From Cellulomonas sp. Root485 (lineage in GTDB: Bacteria; Actinomycetota; Actinomycetes; Actinomycetales; Cellulomonadaceae), in contig NZ_LMFC01000001.1 of NCBI RefSeq assembly GCF_001426705.1, positions 1,029,102 to 1,093,101 on the forward strand: a stretch of 64,000 nt of DNA. Reading direction: 5' to 3'. Numbering within the stretch: the stretch's first letter is position 1; every line of letters begins with the position of its first letter. This document shows positions 50,946-61,600 of the stretch, in pieces. The position numbers were made by a program, and so were the translations under genes. The notes under the pieces were generated by a model. That model was given only the letters and a program-made list of their open reading frames with translations, was not told where the DNA came from and ran no database searches.

Positions 50946-53690
50946 TCAGCTGTCGCCGCCCGTGTTGCCGGACGTGCCGGCGGTGACGTCGTACAGCCGG
51001 TAGCGCTCGATCGCCTGCGCCGGGGCCTCGGGGGCCACCGCGCCGGAGCGGGCGAGCTGCTGGAGCACGCGCACCACGGTCGACGGTCCGTCGATCTTGA
51101 AGTGGCGACGGGCCGCGGCGCGGGTGTCCGAGAAGCCGAAGCCGTCGGCGCCGAGCGTGGCGTACGTCCCCGGGACCCACGCGCGCACCTGGTCGGCGAC
51201 GAGGTGGTCGAAGTCCGTCGTCGCGACGAACGGACCCTCGGCGCCCTGGAGCTTGGCCGTCAGGTACGGCACCCGCTCCTCCTCACCGGGGTGCAGGTAG
51301 GCGTGCTGGTCCGCGGCCAGGCCGTCGCGACGCAGCTCGTTCCAGCTGGTCACCGACCACACCGCGGCCTGGACGCCCCAGTCCTCGGCCAGGAGCTTCT
51401 TGGCCTCGAGCGCCCACGGCACCGCGACGCCCGACGCCAGGATCTGGGCGCGCGGCCCGTCACCCTCGGCCGGCGCGACCAGGTGGATGCCGCGCAGGAT
51501 GCCCTCGACGTCGACGCCCTCAGGCTCGGCCGGCTGCTGCATCGGCTCGTTGTAGACGGTCAGGTAGTAGATGACGTCGCGGTCACGGTCGTGACCCTCG
51601 CCGTACATCCGCTCGATGCCGTCCTTGACGATGTGCCGGATCTCGTACCCGTAGGCCGGGTCGTAGTGGACGACGTGGGACATGGTGCCGGCCAGCAGCG
51701 GCGAGTGGCCGTCGGCGTGCTGCAGACCCTCACCCGTCAGGGTGGTGCGGCCGGCGGTGGCGCCGATGAGGAACCCGCGGGCCATCTGGTCACCGGCGGC
51801 CCAGAACTGGTCGCCCGTGCGCTGGAACCCGAACATCGAGTAGTAGAAGTAGAACGGGATCAGGGGCTCGCCGTGCGTCGCGTAGGACGTGCCGACGGCC
51901 TGGAACGCCGAGGCGGAACCGGCCTCGTTGATGCCCGTGTGCATGATCTGGCCGGTCTCGGACTCCTTGTAGGAGAGCATGAGCTCGCGGTCCACGGCCA
52001 TGTAGTTCTGGCCGTTCGTGTTGAAGATCTTGGCGCTCGGGAAGATCGAGTCCAGACCGAAGGTGCGGGCCTCGTCGGGGATGATCGGCACCAGGCGGTG
52101 GCCGAACTCCTTGTCCCGCACCAGGTCCTTGAACAGGCGCACGAGGGCCATGGTCGTGGCGACCTCCTGGTGCCCCGAACCCTTGGCCAGACCCTCGTAG
52201 ACCTTGTCCTCGGGCAGCACGAGCGGCTTGTGCGTCGTGCGGCGCTCCGGCACGAAGCCGCCCAGCTGGCGGCGACGCTCGAGCAGGTACTGGATGCCCT
52301 CGTCGTCGGCCCCCGGGTGGAAGTACGGCGGGACGTACGGGTTCTCGTCGATCTGCTCGTCCGTGATCGGGATGTGCAGCGAGTCGCGCAGCGTCTTGAG
52401 GTCGTCGGACTTGAGCTTCTTCATCTGGTGCGTGGCGTTGCGGCCCGCGAACCCGGACCCCAGGCCGTAGCCCTTGATGGTGTGGGCCAGGATGACCGTC
52501 GGCTGCCCCGTGTGCTCGCGGGCGGCCTTGTAGGCGGCGTAGATCTTGCGGTAGTCGTGCCCGCCGCGCTTGAGCGCCCAGATCTCGTCGTCGGACATCT
52601 TCTCGACGAGCTGCTTGGTCCGCGGGTCGCGGCCGAAGAAGTGCTCGCGGATGAACGCGCCGCTCTCGGCGCGGTACGTCTGGAAGTCGCCGTCGGGCGT
52701 CGTGTTCATCAGGTTGACGAGCGCGCGGTCCTTGTCGGCGTTGAGCAGCGCGTCCCACTCGCGGCCCCAGATCACCTTGATGACGTTCCAGCCGGCGCCG
52801 CGGAACTGCGCCTCGAGCTCCTGGATGATCTTGCCGTTGCCGCGGACGGGGCCGTCGAGCCGCTGCAGGTTGCAGTTGACGACGAACGTCAGGTTGTCCA
52901 GACCCTGCTGGCCGGCCAGCTGGAGCATGCCGCGCGACTCGGGCTCGTCCATCTCACCGTCGCCGAGGAACGCCCAGACGTCCTGCTGGCTGGTGTCCTT
53001 GATGCCCCGCAGGTGCAGGTAGCGGTTGGTCCACGCCTGGTAGATGGCGGACGCCGGGCCGAGGCCCATCGAGACCGTCGGGAACTCCCACAGGTCCGGT
53101 GCGAGGCGCGGGTGCGGGTAGGACGGCAGGCCGCCGCCCGGGTGGGACAGCTCCTGGCGGAACCCGTCCAGCTGGTGGGCCGAGAGCCGGCCCTCGAGGT
53201 AGGCGCGGGCGTAGACGCCGGGGGAGGCGTGGCCCTGGAAGTAGACCTGGTCACCGCCGCCCGGGTGGTCCTTGCCACGGAAGAAGTGGTTGAGGCCCAC
53301 CTCGGTGAGCGTCGCGACCGACGCGTACGAGGAGATGTGCCCGCCGACGCCGATGCCGGGTCGCTGCGCCCGTGTGACCATCACCGCGGCGTTCCAGCGG
53401 ATCCACGAGCGGTAGCGGCGCTCCAGCGCCTCGTCCCCCGGGAAGTAGGGCTCGTCGTGCACCGCGATGGTGTTGACGTAGGGCGTGTTGAGCGAGGCCG
53501 GGATGGCCACGTTCCGCTGTCGCGCGTGCCGCAGCATGCTCAGCAGCACATAGCGCGCGCGAGGGCCGCCCTTCTCGTCGATGAGCCCGTCGAGGGACTC
53601 CACCCACTCGCCGGTCTCGTCCGGATCGATGTCCGGCACCTGGCTGAGCAGGCCACCGATGAGCGGTCCTGTCTCGTCGATCGAAGCCAC
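50946..53690 (-). CDS. aceE: Pyruvate dehydrogenase E1 component, homodimeric type
   Basis: A 914-residue thiamine-diphosphate enzyme decarboxylating pyruvate for acetyl-CoA formation. The cofactor motif [12 protein letters not shown]...NCN spans about residues 230-270; active-site loops [35 protein letters not shown] and [13 protein letters not shown] are present. GTG at 53690 ([25 protein letters not shown]) has AGGAG five bases ahead. This AceE type is used in actinobacteria with E2/E3 encoded elsewhere. It is convergent with the TPR-like gene. Confidence 0.97.
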   Translation of the reverse strand: MASIDETGPLIGGLLSQVPDIDPDETGEWVESLDGLIDEKGGPRARYVLLSMLRHARQRNVAIPASLNTPYVNTIAVHDEPYFPGDEALERRYRSWIRWNAAVMVTRAQRPGIGVGGHISSYASVATLTEVGLNHFFRGKDHPGGGDQVYFQGHASPGVYARAYLEGRLSAHQLDGFRQELSHPGGGLPSYPHPRLAPDLWEFPTVSMGLGPASAIYQAWTNRYLHLRGIKDTSQQDVWAFLGDGEMDEPESRGMLQLAGQQGLDNLTFVVNCNLQRLDGPVRGNGKIIQELEAQFRGAGWNVIKVIWGREWDALLNADKDRALVNLMNTTPDGDFQTYRAESGAFIREHFFGRDPRTKQLVEKMSDDEIWALKRGGHDYRKIYAAYKAAREHTGQPTVILAHTIKGYGLGSGFAGRNATHQMKKLKSDDLKTLRDSLHIPITDEQIDENPYVPPYFHPGADDEGIQYLLERRRQLGGFVPERRTTHKPLVLPEDKVYEGLAKGSGHQEVATTMALVRLFKDLVRDKEFGHRLVPIIPDEARTFGLDSIFPSAKIFNTNGQNYMAVDRELMLSYKESETGQIMHTGINEAGSASAFQAVGTSYATHGEPLIPFYFYYSMFGFQRTGDQFWAAGDQMARGFLIGATAGRTTLTGEGLQHADGHSPLLAGTMSHVVHYDPAYGYEIRHIVKDGIERMYGEGHDRDRDVIYYLTVYNEPMQQPAEPEGVDVEGILRGIHLVAPAEGDGPRAQILASGVAVPWALEAKKLLAEDWGVQAAVWSVTSWNELRRDGLAADQHAYLHPGEEERVPYLTAKLQGAEGPFVATTDFDHLVADQVRAWVPGTYATLGADGFGFSDTRAAARRHFKIDGPSTVVRVLQQLARSGAVAPEAPAQAIERYRLYDVTAGTSGNTGGDS

Positions 53691-54011
53691 CAGCGCTCCT
53701 TGCCTCTCGTCCGCGCGCACGAGCCCGGTCGGCATCGGCGGCGCATCTGGCCCGACCCCAGCGCGCGCGCCGGTGTGGGCGGCGACGACGGGTGCGGGTA
53801 GTCGACCCATTCTCTGACCCCACGGGCCCGAAAGTCACACCGAGTACCAGGAACGTCCACGTGACGTCCGCGACAGTGGGCCGCGCGACCGCGCGACACC
53901 ATCATCCGTGCAGGTCTTGCGTGCGCCCGCCCGGGTGCGGTGGGCTAGCGTGTGCGGCAATGATCAGGCGCTCCCGGACGGGGTCGCCGAGACGGAGGGA
54001 GCGGTCCGGAC
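53691..54011. other. Intergenic region between divergent aceE and DUF3052 genes
   Basis: 321 bases without a credible gene. It must hold the promoters of both divergent genes. A short inverted repeat CGTC-CACGT-GACG (about 53865) and a duplicated CGCGCGAC are the only structures noted. No regulator site could be assigned. Confidence 0.6.
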
Positions 54012-54434
54012 GTGTCATCCACCGCGGACGAAGGCGCGTCGCAGACGGCCGCCCGCTTGGGCTTCACCTCGGGCCAGGTGGTCCAGGAGTTCGGCTACGA
54101 CGACGACGTGGACGACGAGCTGCGCGCCAGCCTGGAGACCGTCACCGGCACGGAGCTGGTCGACGAGGAGTACGACGATGTCACCGACGGCGCCGTCATC
54201 TGGTTCCGCGACGGCGACGGTGACCTCACCGACGCGCTCGTCGACGCCATGACCGTGCTGGACGACGGCGGCCCCATCTGGGTCCTCACGCCCAAGGCCG
54301 GCCGTCCCGGGCACGTGTCCCACAGCGACATCGAGGAGGCGGCGACGACCTCCGGGCTGCACGCCATGAGCACCTTCTCGATCGCACCCGACTGGTCCGC
54401 CACCCGGCTCGGCGCGCGCGGCCGCGGCCGCTGA
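54012..54434 (+). CDS. DUF3052 protein
   Basis: A 140-residue acidic protein with the DUF3052 sequence: RLGFTSGQVVQEFGYDDDVDDELR, VIWFRDGDGDLTDALVDAM, GGPIWVLTPKAGRPGHVSHSDIEEAA and TTSGLHAMSTFSIAPDW. The family is actinobacterial, about this length, and of unknown function. The GTG at 54012 gives the full domain. Located beside aceE and a peroxiredoxin gene, an order also seen in other actinobacteria, from memory. Confidence 0.92.
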   Translation: MSSTADEGASQTAARLGFTSGQVVQEFGYDDDVDDELRASLETVTGTELVDEEYDDVTDGAVIWFRDGDGDLTDALVDAMTVLDDGGPIWVLTPKAGRPGHVSHSDIEEAATTSGLHAMSTFSIAPDWSATRLGARGRGR

Positions 54435-54488
54435 CCGTCGCCGGCCCACGGATCGCACGGCTCGACGGTCGTTGTTACAGTCCGCGCC

Positions 54489-54968
54489 ATGGACTCCACC
54501 GCCCGCACCACGCCCCCGATCGGCGCACCCGCCCCGGAGTTCTCGCTCCCCGACACCCACGGCACGCCCGTGACCCTCAGCGGGCTGGGGGGCGGCCCCG
54601 TGGTGATCGTCTTCGTCCCGTTCGCGTTCTCCGGTACGTGCACCGGTGAGCTGTGCGAGCTGCGGGACAACATCAAGGAGTTCGAGGAGGCCGGCGTCCA
54701 CGTCCTGGTCGTGTCGTGCGACCCGGGCCACTCGCTGCGCGCGTGGGCGGCCCAGGAGGGCTTCGGGTTCGACCTGCTCTCCGACTTCTGGCCGCACGGC
54801 GAGGTGGCACGCGCGTACGGCGTCTTCGACGACACCCGGGGCTTCGCGGTGCGCGGCAGCTTCCTGGTCGACGCCGAGGGTGTGCTGCGCTGGAGCCTGG
54901 TCAACCCTCCCGGGCGGGCTCGCGACTTCGGGTCCTACCGCGCGGCGCTGGCGGACCTCGCCGCCTGA
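54489..54968 (+). CDS. AhpE-type peroxiredoxin
   Basis: A 159-residue thiol peroxidase. The peroxidatic Cys is in FAFSGTCTGELCEL, with a second Cys five residues later, and the AhpE/BCP-like phrase VSCDPGHSLRAWAAQEGFGFDLLSDFWP follows. The C-terminal SFLVDAEGVLRWSLVN ends the fold. It would reduce peroxides with mycothiol or mycoredoxin. Starts 54 bases after DUF3052 and ends 60 bases before tRNA-Val. Confidence 0.92.
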   Translation: MDSTARTTPPIGAPAPEFSLPDTHGTPVTLSGLGGGPVVIVFVPFAFSGTCTGELCELRDNIKEFEEAGVHVLVVSCDPGHSLRAWAAQEGFGFDLLSDFWPHGEVARAYGVFDDTRGFAVRGSFLVDAEGVLRWSLVNPPGRARDFGSYRAALADLAA

Positions 54969-55028
54969 CGACGGCCCGCGCCGGTATCCTTGGCGACCGT
55001 CGAGCCGCCCGCGCACCGGGCGGCTCTG

Positions 55029-55102
55029 GGGCCTGTAGCTCAGCTGGTCAGAGCGCCGCGCTTACACCGCGGAGGTCGCCGGTTCGAAACCGGCCGGGCC
55101 CA
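55029..55102 (+). tRNA. tRNA-Val (anticodon TAC)
   Basis: 74 bases; acceptor GGGCCTG with CGGGCCC (one G-T pair), D arm GCTC/GAGC, anticodon stem CCGCG/CGCGG around CTTACAC, T arm GCCGG/CCGGC. Anticodon TAC reads Val codons. Discriminator A; CCA not encoded. Confidence 0.95.
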
Positions 55103-55107
55103 CACCA

Positions 55108-55143
55108 CAGCGTCGCCGCCGCGGCACTGCGACGGCGACGCTG
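55108..55143 (+). terminator. Terminator-like hairpin after tRNA-Val
   Basis: CAGCGTCGCCG (55108-55118) pairs perfectly with CGGCGACGCTG (55133-55143). It begins five bases after the tRNA; no T-run follows. It would also end transcription from the convergent DUF2249 gene side. Confidence 0.6.
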
Positions 55144-55155
55144 GGCTCGGTGACG

Positions 55156-55458
55156 TCACCCCAGGCGGGTCAGGCGGACGTGCCAGGCGTCCGGACCGTC
55201 CACCAGCACCTCGACGTCGATTACGGCGCGCTCGCGCAGCTGCGCGATGAGCGGGCGGGGCAGGTGCGGGGCGACGAGGACGAGCGACCCGCCGGGCGGG
55301 ATCGCCTCGAACGCGCCGAAGACGGTCGCGTGCCGGATGGCGTGCGGGATCGGGCGGACGTCGAGCACCGGGTCGGCCTCGTCGTGGCCGCCGCAGCCGC
55401 AGGAGTGGCCGGCGGGCTCGGGGGCGGTGGGCAGGATCTCGACGTGCTCGGCGGTCAT
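55156..55458 (-). CDS. DUF2249 protein with a CxC motif
   Basis: A 100-residue protein: a Cys-Gly-Cys-Gly-Gly-His motif in GHSCGCGGHD followed by a DUF2249 domain (LDVRPIPHAIRHATVFGAFEAIPPGGSLVLVAPHLPRPL...). The family accompanies nitrate and nitric oxide genes. It lies 28 bases after narI on the same strand and is likely the last gene of the nar operon; a metal or Fe-S role for the Cys/His stretch is possible. Confidence 0.85.
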   Translation of the reverse strand: MTAEHVEILPTAPEPAGHSCGCGGHDEADPVLDVRPIPHAIRHATVFGAFEAIPPGGSLVLVAPHLPRPLIAQLRERAVIDVEVLVDGPDAWHVRLTRLG

Positions 55459-55486
55459 GGTCTCTCCTCGGGGTGGGTGATGCGGG

Positions 55487-56236
55487 TCAGCGGGGTGCGC
55501 CGGGGCGCTCGACGCGCTCCCAGCCGCGTCGTGGGGCGCGGTTGCCCAGGCGGTCGTCGTCGCGGGTCCGGTAGACGATGTAGGGCCGCGTGACGTAGCC
55601 GAGCGGCGCGGAGAACACGTGCACCAGCCGCGTGAACGGCCAGAGGCCGAACAGCGCGAGGGCGCACAGGATGTGCAGCTGGAACGCCACGGGCACGTCG
55701 GCCATCAGGGCGGGGTCGGGCTGGAACGTCAGCAGCCCGCGCACCCACGGCGACACCGAGCCGCGGTAGTCGTAGGCGTCGCCGAGCACCTGGAACATGA
55801 CGGTGGCGGCGGTGCCGAACGCCAGGGTCGCGCCGAGTACCACGTACATGAGCTTGTCCATGCGGGTCGTGGCCAGGAAGACGGGTCCGACGGTCCGGCG
55901 GCGGTAGACGAGGATCGCGAGCCCGGCGAGCGTGAGCACCGCGGCGATGGTGCCGGCCCAGGTGGCGACCAGGTGGTACGCGTGCTCCGTGACGCCGACG
56001 GCCTCGAGCCACGTCCGGGGGATCAGCAGACCGACGACGTGCCCGCCGATCACCATGAGGATCCCGATGTGGAACATCGGCGACCCGGCCCGCAGCAGGC
56101 GCGACTCGTAGACCTGCGACGAGCGGGTGGTCCAGCCGAAACGGTCGTACCGGTACCGCCACAGGTGGCCGACGACGAACACGGCCCCGGCGACGTACGG
56201 GAGCACCACCCACAGCAGGATGTCGCGCGTCGTCAT
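55487..56236 (-). CDS. narI: Respiratory nitrate reductase gamma subunit (cytochrome b)
   Basis: A 249-residue five-TM cytochrome that takes electrons from the quinone pool. Haem-ligand His pairs are visible in MFHIGILMVIGGHVVG and QLHILCALALFGLWPF/TRLVHVFSAPL. It anchors NarGH at the inner face of the membrane. ATG at 56236 overlaps the narJ stop by 4 bases. The charged C-terminal tail lies on the cytoplasmic side. Confidence 0.95.
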   Translation of the reverse strand: MTTRDILLWVVLPYVAGAVFVVGHLWRYRYDRFGWTTRSSQVYESRLLRAGSPMFHIGILMVIGGHVVGLLIPRTWLEAVGVTEHAYHLVATWAGTIAAVLTLAGLAILVYRRRTVGPVFLATTRMDKLMYVVLGATLAFGTAATVMFQVLGDAYDYRGSVSPWVRGLLTFQPDPALMADVPVAFQLHILCALALFGLWPFTRLVHVFSAPLGYVTRPYIVYRTRDDDRLGNRAPRRGWERVERPGAPR

Positions 56237-56925
56237 GCCGGTACCTCCGAACGGACGGTGGGGAACGGGAGCAGCGGTGCGGACAGGCCGACGGTCTCCG
56301 ACGGCGGGCCGCTCGCGACCAGGTCGGCGAACCGCGCCGCGGTGGCGTCGTCGATCGGGGGCAGCGTGAGGCACACCGCGTCGAGCAGGTGCGCGTACGG
56401 GGTGCCCGCGTGGTGCAGGGCGGAGCGCAGGAGCTCGATCCCGGCACGGTGGGTGCCCAGCAGGGTGTCGGCGACCGGTCCCGGCTCACGCCCCGACAGC
56501 TCGAGGACGGTCGGCAGGTGGTCGGGCAGCTCGTCGTCCGGCGGCTCCCAGCCGCACGCGCGGTAGGCCTCGACGAACGTCACGAGCGCCATGCCGCGGC
56601 GCCGCGTGTCACCCGCCGCGTAGTACGTCAGGTAGAGCGCGCACCGACGGCGCAGGTCGAACGTCTCCACGTAGTGCGCCTGCTGGGTGTCGAGGTCGTG
56701 CGGCTCGACCGCGTCGAGGTACCGCGCGAACGCCGCCGCGACGTCGTCGGACAGGATCCCGGTCGTGTCGCGCAGCAGCCCGTGCCGCTCGCGCAGCTCC
56801 GCCGTCGGGTACTCGAGCAGCAGCGACGCCGCCAGGTGCGCGATCACGCGCTGCCGCGGGTGCGCGTCGACGGGGTCGAGGAACGGCAGAGACGGCGCGC
56901 GGCCCGCGCCCGCTCGGCGCCTCAT
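56233..56925 (-). CDS. narJ: Nitrate reductase molybdenum cofactor assembly chaperone
   Basis: A 230-residue soluble chaperone needed to insert the cofactor into NarG. The all-helical TorD-like sequence includes RQRVIAHLAASLLLEYP, HYVETFDLRRRCALYLTYYAAGDTRRRGMAL and PDHLPTVLEL. It is not part of the final complex. ATGA overlaps with narH before and narI after. Confidence 0.94.
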   Translation of the reverse strand: MRRRAGAGRAPSLPFLDPVDAHPRQRVIAHLAASLLLEYPTAELRERHGLLRDTTGILSDDVAAAFARYLDAVEPHDLDTQQAHYVETFDLRRRCALYLTYYAAGDTRRRGMALVTFVEAYRACGWEPPDDELPDHLPTVLELSGREPGPVADTLLGTHRAGIELLRSALHHAGTPYAHLLDAVCLTLPPIDDATAARFADLVASGPPSETVGLSAPLLPFPTVRSEVPA

Positions 56926-58607
56926 GCGCCGGCCTCCGGTCCGTCGCCGTAGCCGTCGTGGCCGGGCTCCGGCGGGAACAGCCCGGGTGGGGCCCCGTTG
57001 CCGTCCCAGTTCAGCAGGTTGACGCGCGTGGGCTGCGACGGCCCCGCGGCCTTGTCCGCGGTCTGCCGGTTGCGCAGCGCGTGGAACGTCTCGACGGCGG
57101 CACGCACCGGGCGTCCCGACGACGAGCCGAACCGCCCGCCGCCGCCCATGCCGGGGCCGCCGTCGACGTCGAGCGAGCAGCCCGTCGCGGTCTCCTCGAG
57201 GGCGGCGGCGCTCTCGGCGTGCGCGGCGGGGATCACGTAGCGGTCCTCGTACTTCGCGATGGCGAGCAGGCGATACATGCCCTCGATCTGTGCGGCGGTC
57301 ATGCCGACCGACGCGGCGATGCGGGGGTCCTGCTCGGTCCCCAGGTTCACGTTGCGCATGTGCGCGCGCATCGCGGCGAGGCGCTGGAGCACGGCCGTGA
57401 CCGGCGCCGTCTCGCCCGCCGTGAACAGGCCGGCCAGGTACTCCACGGGGATCCGGAGCCGGTCGATGGCGGCGAACAGCGTCCGGGCGTCCTCGCCGTC
57501 GTTGCCCGACCCCGTGACGACGTCGACCACCGGCGACAGCGGCGGGATGTACCAGACCATCGGCATGGTCCGGTACTCCGGGTGCAGCGGCAGCGCCACC
57601 TCGTAGGTGCTGATCAGGGACCAGATGGGGGAGCGCTGGGCGGCGTCGATCCAGTCGCGAGGGATGCCCTCGCGCTCGGCACCGGCGATGACCTCGGGGT
57701 CGTGCGGGTCCAGCAGCACGGACCGCTGGGCGGCCAGCAGCTCGGCGGGGTCCTCCACCGAGGCGGCCTCCAGGACGCGGTCGGCGTCGTACAGCACCAG
57801 CCCGAGGTAGCGCAGGCGGCCGACGCACGTCTCCGAGCAGACGGTCGGCAGCCCCACCTCGAGACGCGGGTAGCACATCGTGCACTTCTCGGCCTTGCCG
57901 GTCTTGTGGTTGAAGTAGACCTTCTTGTACGGGCAGCCGGACACGCACATGCGCCAGCCGCGGCACTGGTCCTGGTCGACGAGCACGATGCCGTCCTCGG
58001 CCCGCTTGTACATCGCGCCCGACGGGCACGACGCGACGCAGGACGGGTTCAGGCAGTGCTCGCAGATGCGCGGCAGGTAGAACATGAACGCCTGCTCGAG
58101 CTCGGCCGTGACGCTCTCGCTCATCTGCTTCAGGACCGGGTCGTCCTGCATGGTCTCCATCGACCCGCCGAGGTTGTCGTCCCAGTTCGCCGACCAGTGG
58201 ATCTGCATCGCCTTGCCCGTGAGCAGCGACATGGGACGCGCGACGGGGGTGTGCTCGCCCTGCGGCGCCGAGAGCAGGGTGTCGTACTCGTAGGTCCACG
58301 GCTCGTAGTAGTCCTGGATCTCCGGCAGCCGGGGGTTCGAGAAGATGTGTGCGAGCTTGGTGAACCGGCCGCCCGACCGGAGCTTGAGGCGCCCGCGCTT
58401 GTTCCGGACCCAGCCGCCGCCCCACTTCTCCTGGTCCTCGTACCCGCGCGGGTAGCCGACGCCGGGCCGGGTCTCGACGTTGTTGAACCAGACGTACTCG
58501 ACGCCCGTGCGGTTGGTCCACGCCTGCTTGCACGTGACCGAGCAGGTGTGGCACCCGATGCACTTGTCGAGGTTCATCACCATCGCCATCTGCGCCATGA
58601 CCTTCAT
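56922..58607 (-). CDS. narH: Respiratory nitrate reductase beta subunit (Fe-S)
   Basis: A 561-residue ferredoxin-like subunit passing electrons from NarI to NarG. Four cluster-binding regions: CIGCHTCSVTCKQ, CEHCLNPSCVASCP, CRGWRMCVSGCPYKK (Trp in place of one Cys, the [3Fe-4S] centre) and CTMCYPRLEVGLPTVCSETC. The length exceeds the E. coli protein because of a longer tail with a Gly-rich stretch. Coupled to narJ by ATGA; 13 bases after narG. Confidence 0.97.
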   Translation of the reverse strand: MKVMAQMAMVMNLDKCIGCHTCSVTCKQAWTNRTGVEYVWFNNVETRPGVGYPRGYEDQEKWGGGWVRNKRGRLKLRSGGRFTKLAHIFSNPRLPEIQDYYEPWTYEYDTLLSAPQGEHTPVARPMSLLTGKAMQIHWSANWDDNLGGSMETMQDDPVLKQMSESVTAELEQAFMFYLPRICEHCLNPSCVASCPSGAMYKRAEDGIVLVDQDQCRGWRMCVSGCPYKKVYFNHKTGKAEKCTMCYPRLEVGLPTVCSETCVGRLRYLGLVLYDADRVLEAASVEDPAELLAAQRSVLLDPHDPEVIAGAEREGIPRDWIDAAQRSPIWSLISTYEVALPLHPEYRTMPMVWYIPPLSPVVDVVTGSGNDGEDARTLFAAIDRLRIPVEYLAGLFTAGETAPVTAVLQRLAAMRAHMRNVNLGTEQDPRIAASVGMTAAQIEGMYRLLAIAKYEDRYVIPAAHAESAAALEETATGCSLDVDGGPGMGGGGRFGSSSGRPVRAAVETFHALRNRQTADKAAGPSQPTRVNLLNWDGNGAPPGLFPPEPGHDGYGDGPEAGA

Positions 58608-58620
58608 GCGATGCTCCCCA

Positions 58621-61600
58621 TCAGTACGTCACGTCCTGCGAGCGACGGCGGATCGTGGTGACCTCGTCGCGCTGGTTGCCCGTGGGGCCGAGGTAGTTGA
58701 ACGCGAACGACAGCTGCGCGTACCCGCCGATCAGGTGCGACGGCTTGAGCAGGACGCGGGTCAGCGAGTTGTGGATGCCGCCACGCAGGCCGGAGGTCTC
58801 GGACCGGGGGACATCCACGGTGCGGTCCTTGGCGTGGTACATGAAGACCGTGCCCGCGGGCATCCGGTGGCTGACGATCGCGCGGGCGACGACGACGCCG
58901 TTGCGGTTGTAGGCCTCGATCCACTCGTTGTCGCGGACACCGATCGTCGTGGCGTCCTGCGGGGACATCCAGATGGTCGGACCGCCGCGGGACAGCGAGA
59001 GCATGAAGAGGTTGTCCTGGTACTCGGAGTGGATCGACCACTTGGAGTGCGGGGTCAGGTAGCGCACCGTCACCTCGGCGTGGCCCTCGGACCCCGGTGC
59101 TCCCGAGGGGTCCGTCGAGCCGAGGCGCTTGTCACCGAACAACCGGCCCAGGTCCAGTGGCGGCCGGTAGACGGGCAGGTTCTCGCCGAGCTCGCTCATC
59201 CAGTCGTGGTCGAGGAAGAAGTGCTGCCGGCCCGTGAGGGTGTGCCACGGCTTGAGCTGCTCGACGTTGATCGCGAACGCGGTGTACCGACGGCCGCCGT
59301 GCTCCGAGCCGGACCACTCGGGCGAGGTGATCACGGGCACGGGACGCGCCTGCACGTCGGGGAACGTGATCCGCTTGCCCTCGTGCTCGCGGGCGAGCCA
59401 CGCGAGCTCGGTGCCCGACTGCTTCTCGACGTCCTCGAAACCCTGCACCGCGAGGCGACCGTTGGTCGTGCCCGAGAGCGCGAGGATCGTCTCGCAGACG
59501 TGCTGGGCGGTCGCGAGCCGGGGCCGGCCCGCGGCAGGGCCGTCGGTGACGACCCCGTTGAGCCGGCCGAGCTCGGCGACCTCGGTGTCCGGCATGAACT
59601 TCACGCCCTTGGTCACCATGCCGGCCGTCGCGGTCAGCGGGCCGAGCGACGTGAGGCGGTCGGCCAGCGCGGGGTAGTCCCGCTCGACGACCACGAGCCT
59701 GGGCATCGTCACGCCGGGGACCAGGTCCTCGACGTCCCTGACGGTGCCGTGCGGGGTGGTCATCTCGTCCGGGGTGTCGTGCAGGAGCGGCACGGCGACG
59801 AGGTCCTCGCGCTTGCCGAGGTGCCCGACCGAGAGCTTCGAGACCGCCTTCGCGAGCGTGACGAAGATGTCGAAGTCCGTGCGGGTCTGCCACGGCGGGG
59901 CGATGGCCGGGTTGAACGAGTGCACGAACGGATGCATGTCCGTCGTGGACAGGTCGTGCTTCTCGTACCAGGTGGCGGCAGGCAGCACCACGTCGGAGAA
60001 CAGGGTCGTCGACGTCATGCGGAAGTCGCTGGTGACGAGCAGGTCGAGCTTGCCGCGCGGCGCCTCGTCGTGCCAGGTCATCGTGTTCGGGCGACGGTCC
60101 GGGCCCGACTCCTCGGCCATGACGGCCGAGTCGGTGCCGAGCAGGTGGCGCAGGAAGTACTCGTTCCCCTTGCCCGACGACCCGAGGATGTTGGCCCGCC
60201 AGACCGTCAGCACCCGAGGGAAGTTCACCGGGTCGTCAGGGTCCTCGACGGCGAACTTCAGCCGGCCCTCGCGGAGCTCGTCGACGACGTGCGCCGCCGG
60301 GTCCTTGCCCGCGGCGCGAGCCTCGTCGATCAGCTCGAGCGGGTTGCGGTTGAACGTCGGATAGCTGGGCATCCACCCGCGCTTCGCGGACTCGACCAGG
60401 CAGTCGGCGGTGGTCCTGCCCGCGAACAGGCCCTCGGCCAGCGGCGATGCGAGCGCGTCGGCGGGCAGCCCGTCGTAGCGCCACTGGTCCGTGGCCAGGT
60501 ACCAGAACGCGGTGCCGATCATCTGCCGTGGCGGTCGGACCCAGTCGAGGCCGAACGCGTACTGCGCCCAGCCGGTGACGGGCCGGCACTTCTCCTGGCC
60601 CACGTAGTGCGCCCAGCCGCCGCCGTTGACGCCCTGGCAGCCGGTCATCGTGACGAGCGCGAGGAACGTGCGGTAGATCGTGTCGGAGTGGAACCAGTGG
60701 TTGGTGCCCGCGCCCATGAGGATCATCGAGCGGCCGCCCGACGCCTCGGCGTTCTCCGCGAACTCGCGCCCGATGCGCTCGGCCGCCGCGGCGGGCACGC
60801 CGGTGATCTCCTCCTGCCAGGCCGGCGTCCCGGGCGTGCTCGGGTCGTCGTAGCCGGTCGGCCAGGTGCCGGGCAGACCGACGCGGCCGACCCCGTACTG
60901 GGCGAGCAGGAGGTCGAACACCGTCGTGACCAGCGCGTCGCCGATGCGGGTCACGGGCACGCCGCGGCGCACCACGCCTGCACCGCCGGTGTGCTCGCCG
61001 CCCGGTCCTTCGGGCGCCACGTCGAACCGCGGCAGGTCCACGGCGACGGCCGTTCCGTCGTGGGTGTCGAGGTCCGCCACGGACATCACCGGCCGGATCG
61101 TGCCCAGGTCCAGGTTCCAGGAGCCGGCCTGCGCCGCGTCGAACCGGTGCCCGAGGGTCCCGTTCGGCACGCGCGGGGAGCCGTCGGCGTCGAGCACGAC
61201 GGTCATGAACGCGGCGTCCCTGCCGTGGGTGTCGCGCGGGACGCCGTCGGGTCCGGCGACCGGCCCGTCGACCTGGTCGGCCGTGAGGAACTTGTCGGGC
61301 ACCCACGCGTCGCCGCGCTGCCGCAGCGTGATCAGGTGCGTCGCGTCGGTGTACGTCGACATGTACTCGGCGAACCGTGCGGTGCGCCGCTCGACGAGGA
61401 ACTCCCGCAGGATCACGTGCCCCATCGCGGTGGCCAGCGCGCCGTCGGTGCCCGGGTGCGGAGCGAGCCACTCGTCGGCGAACTTCGTGTTGTCGGCGTA
61501 GTCGGGGGAGACCGTGACGACCTTCTGGCCGCGGTAGCGCGCCTCGGTCATGAAGTGCGCGTCGGGCGTGCGCGTGACCGGCACGTTCGAGCCCCACATC

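Noticed and set aside
50076..53801. Very long open frame (1241 codons) on the + strand opposite aceE
   Set aside because: It is the antisense shadow of the certain aceE gene in GC-rich DNA; composition is Arg/Val/Asp/Gly-biased and no domain is recognisable.
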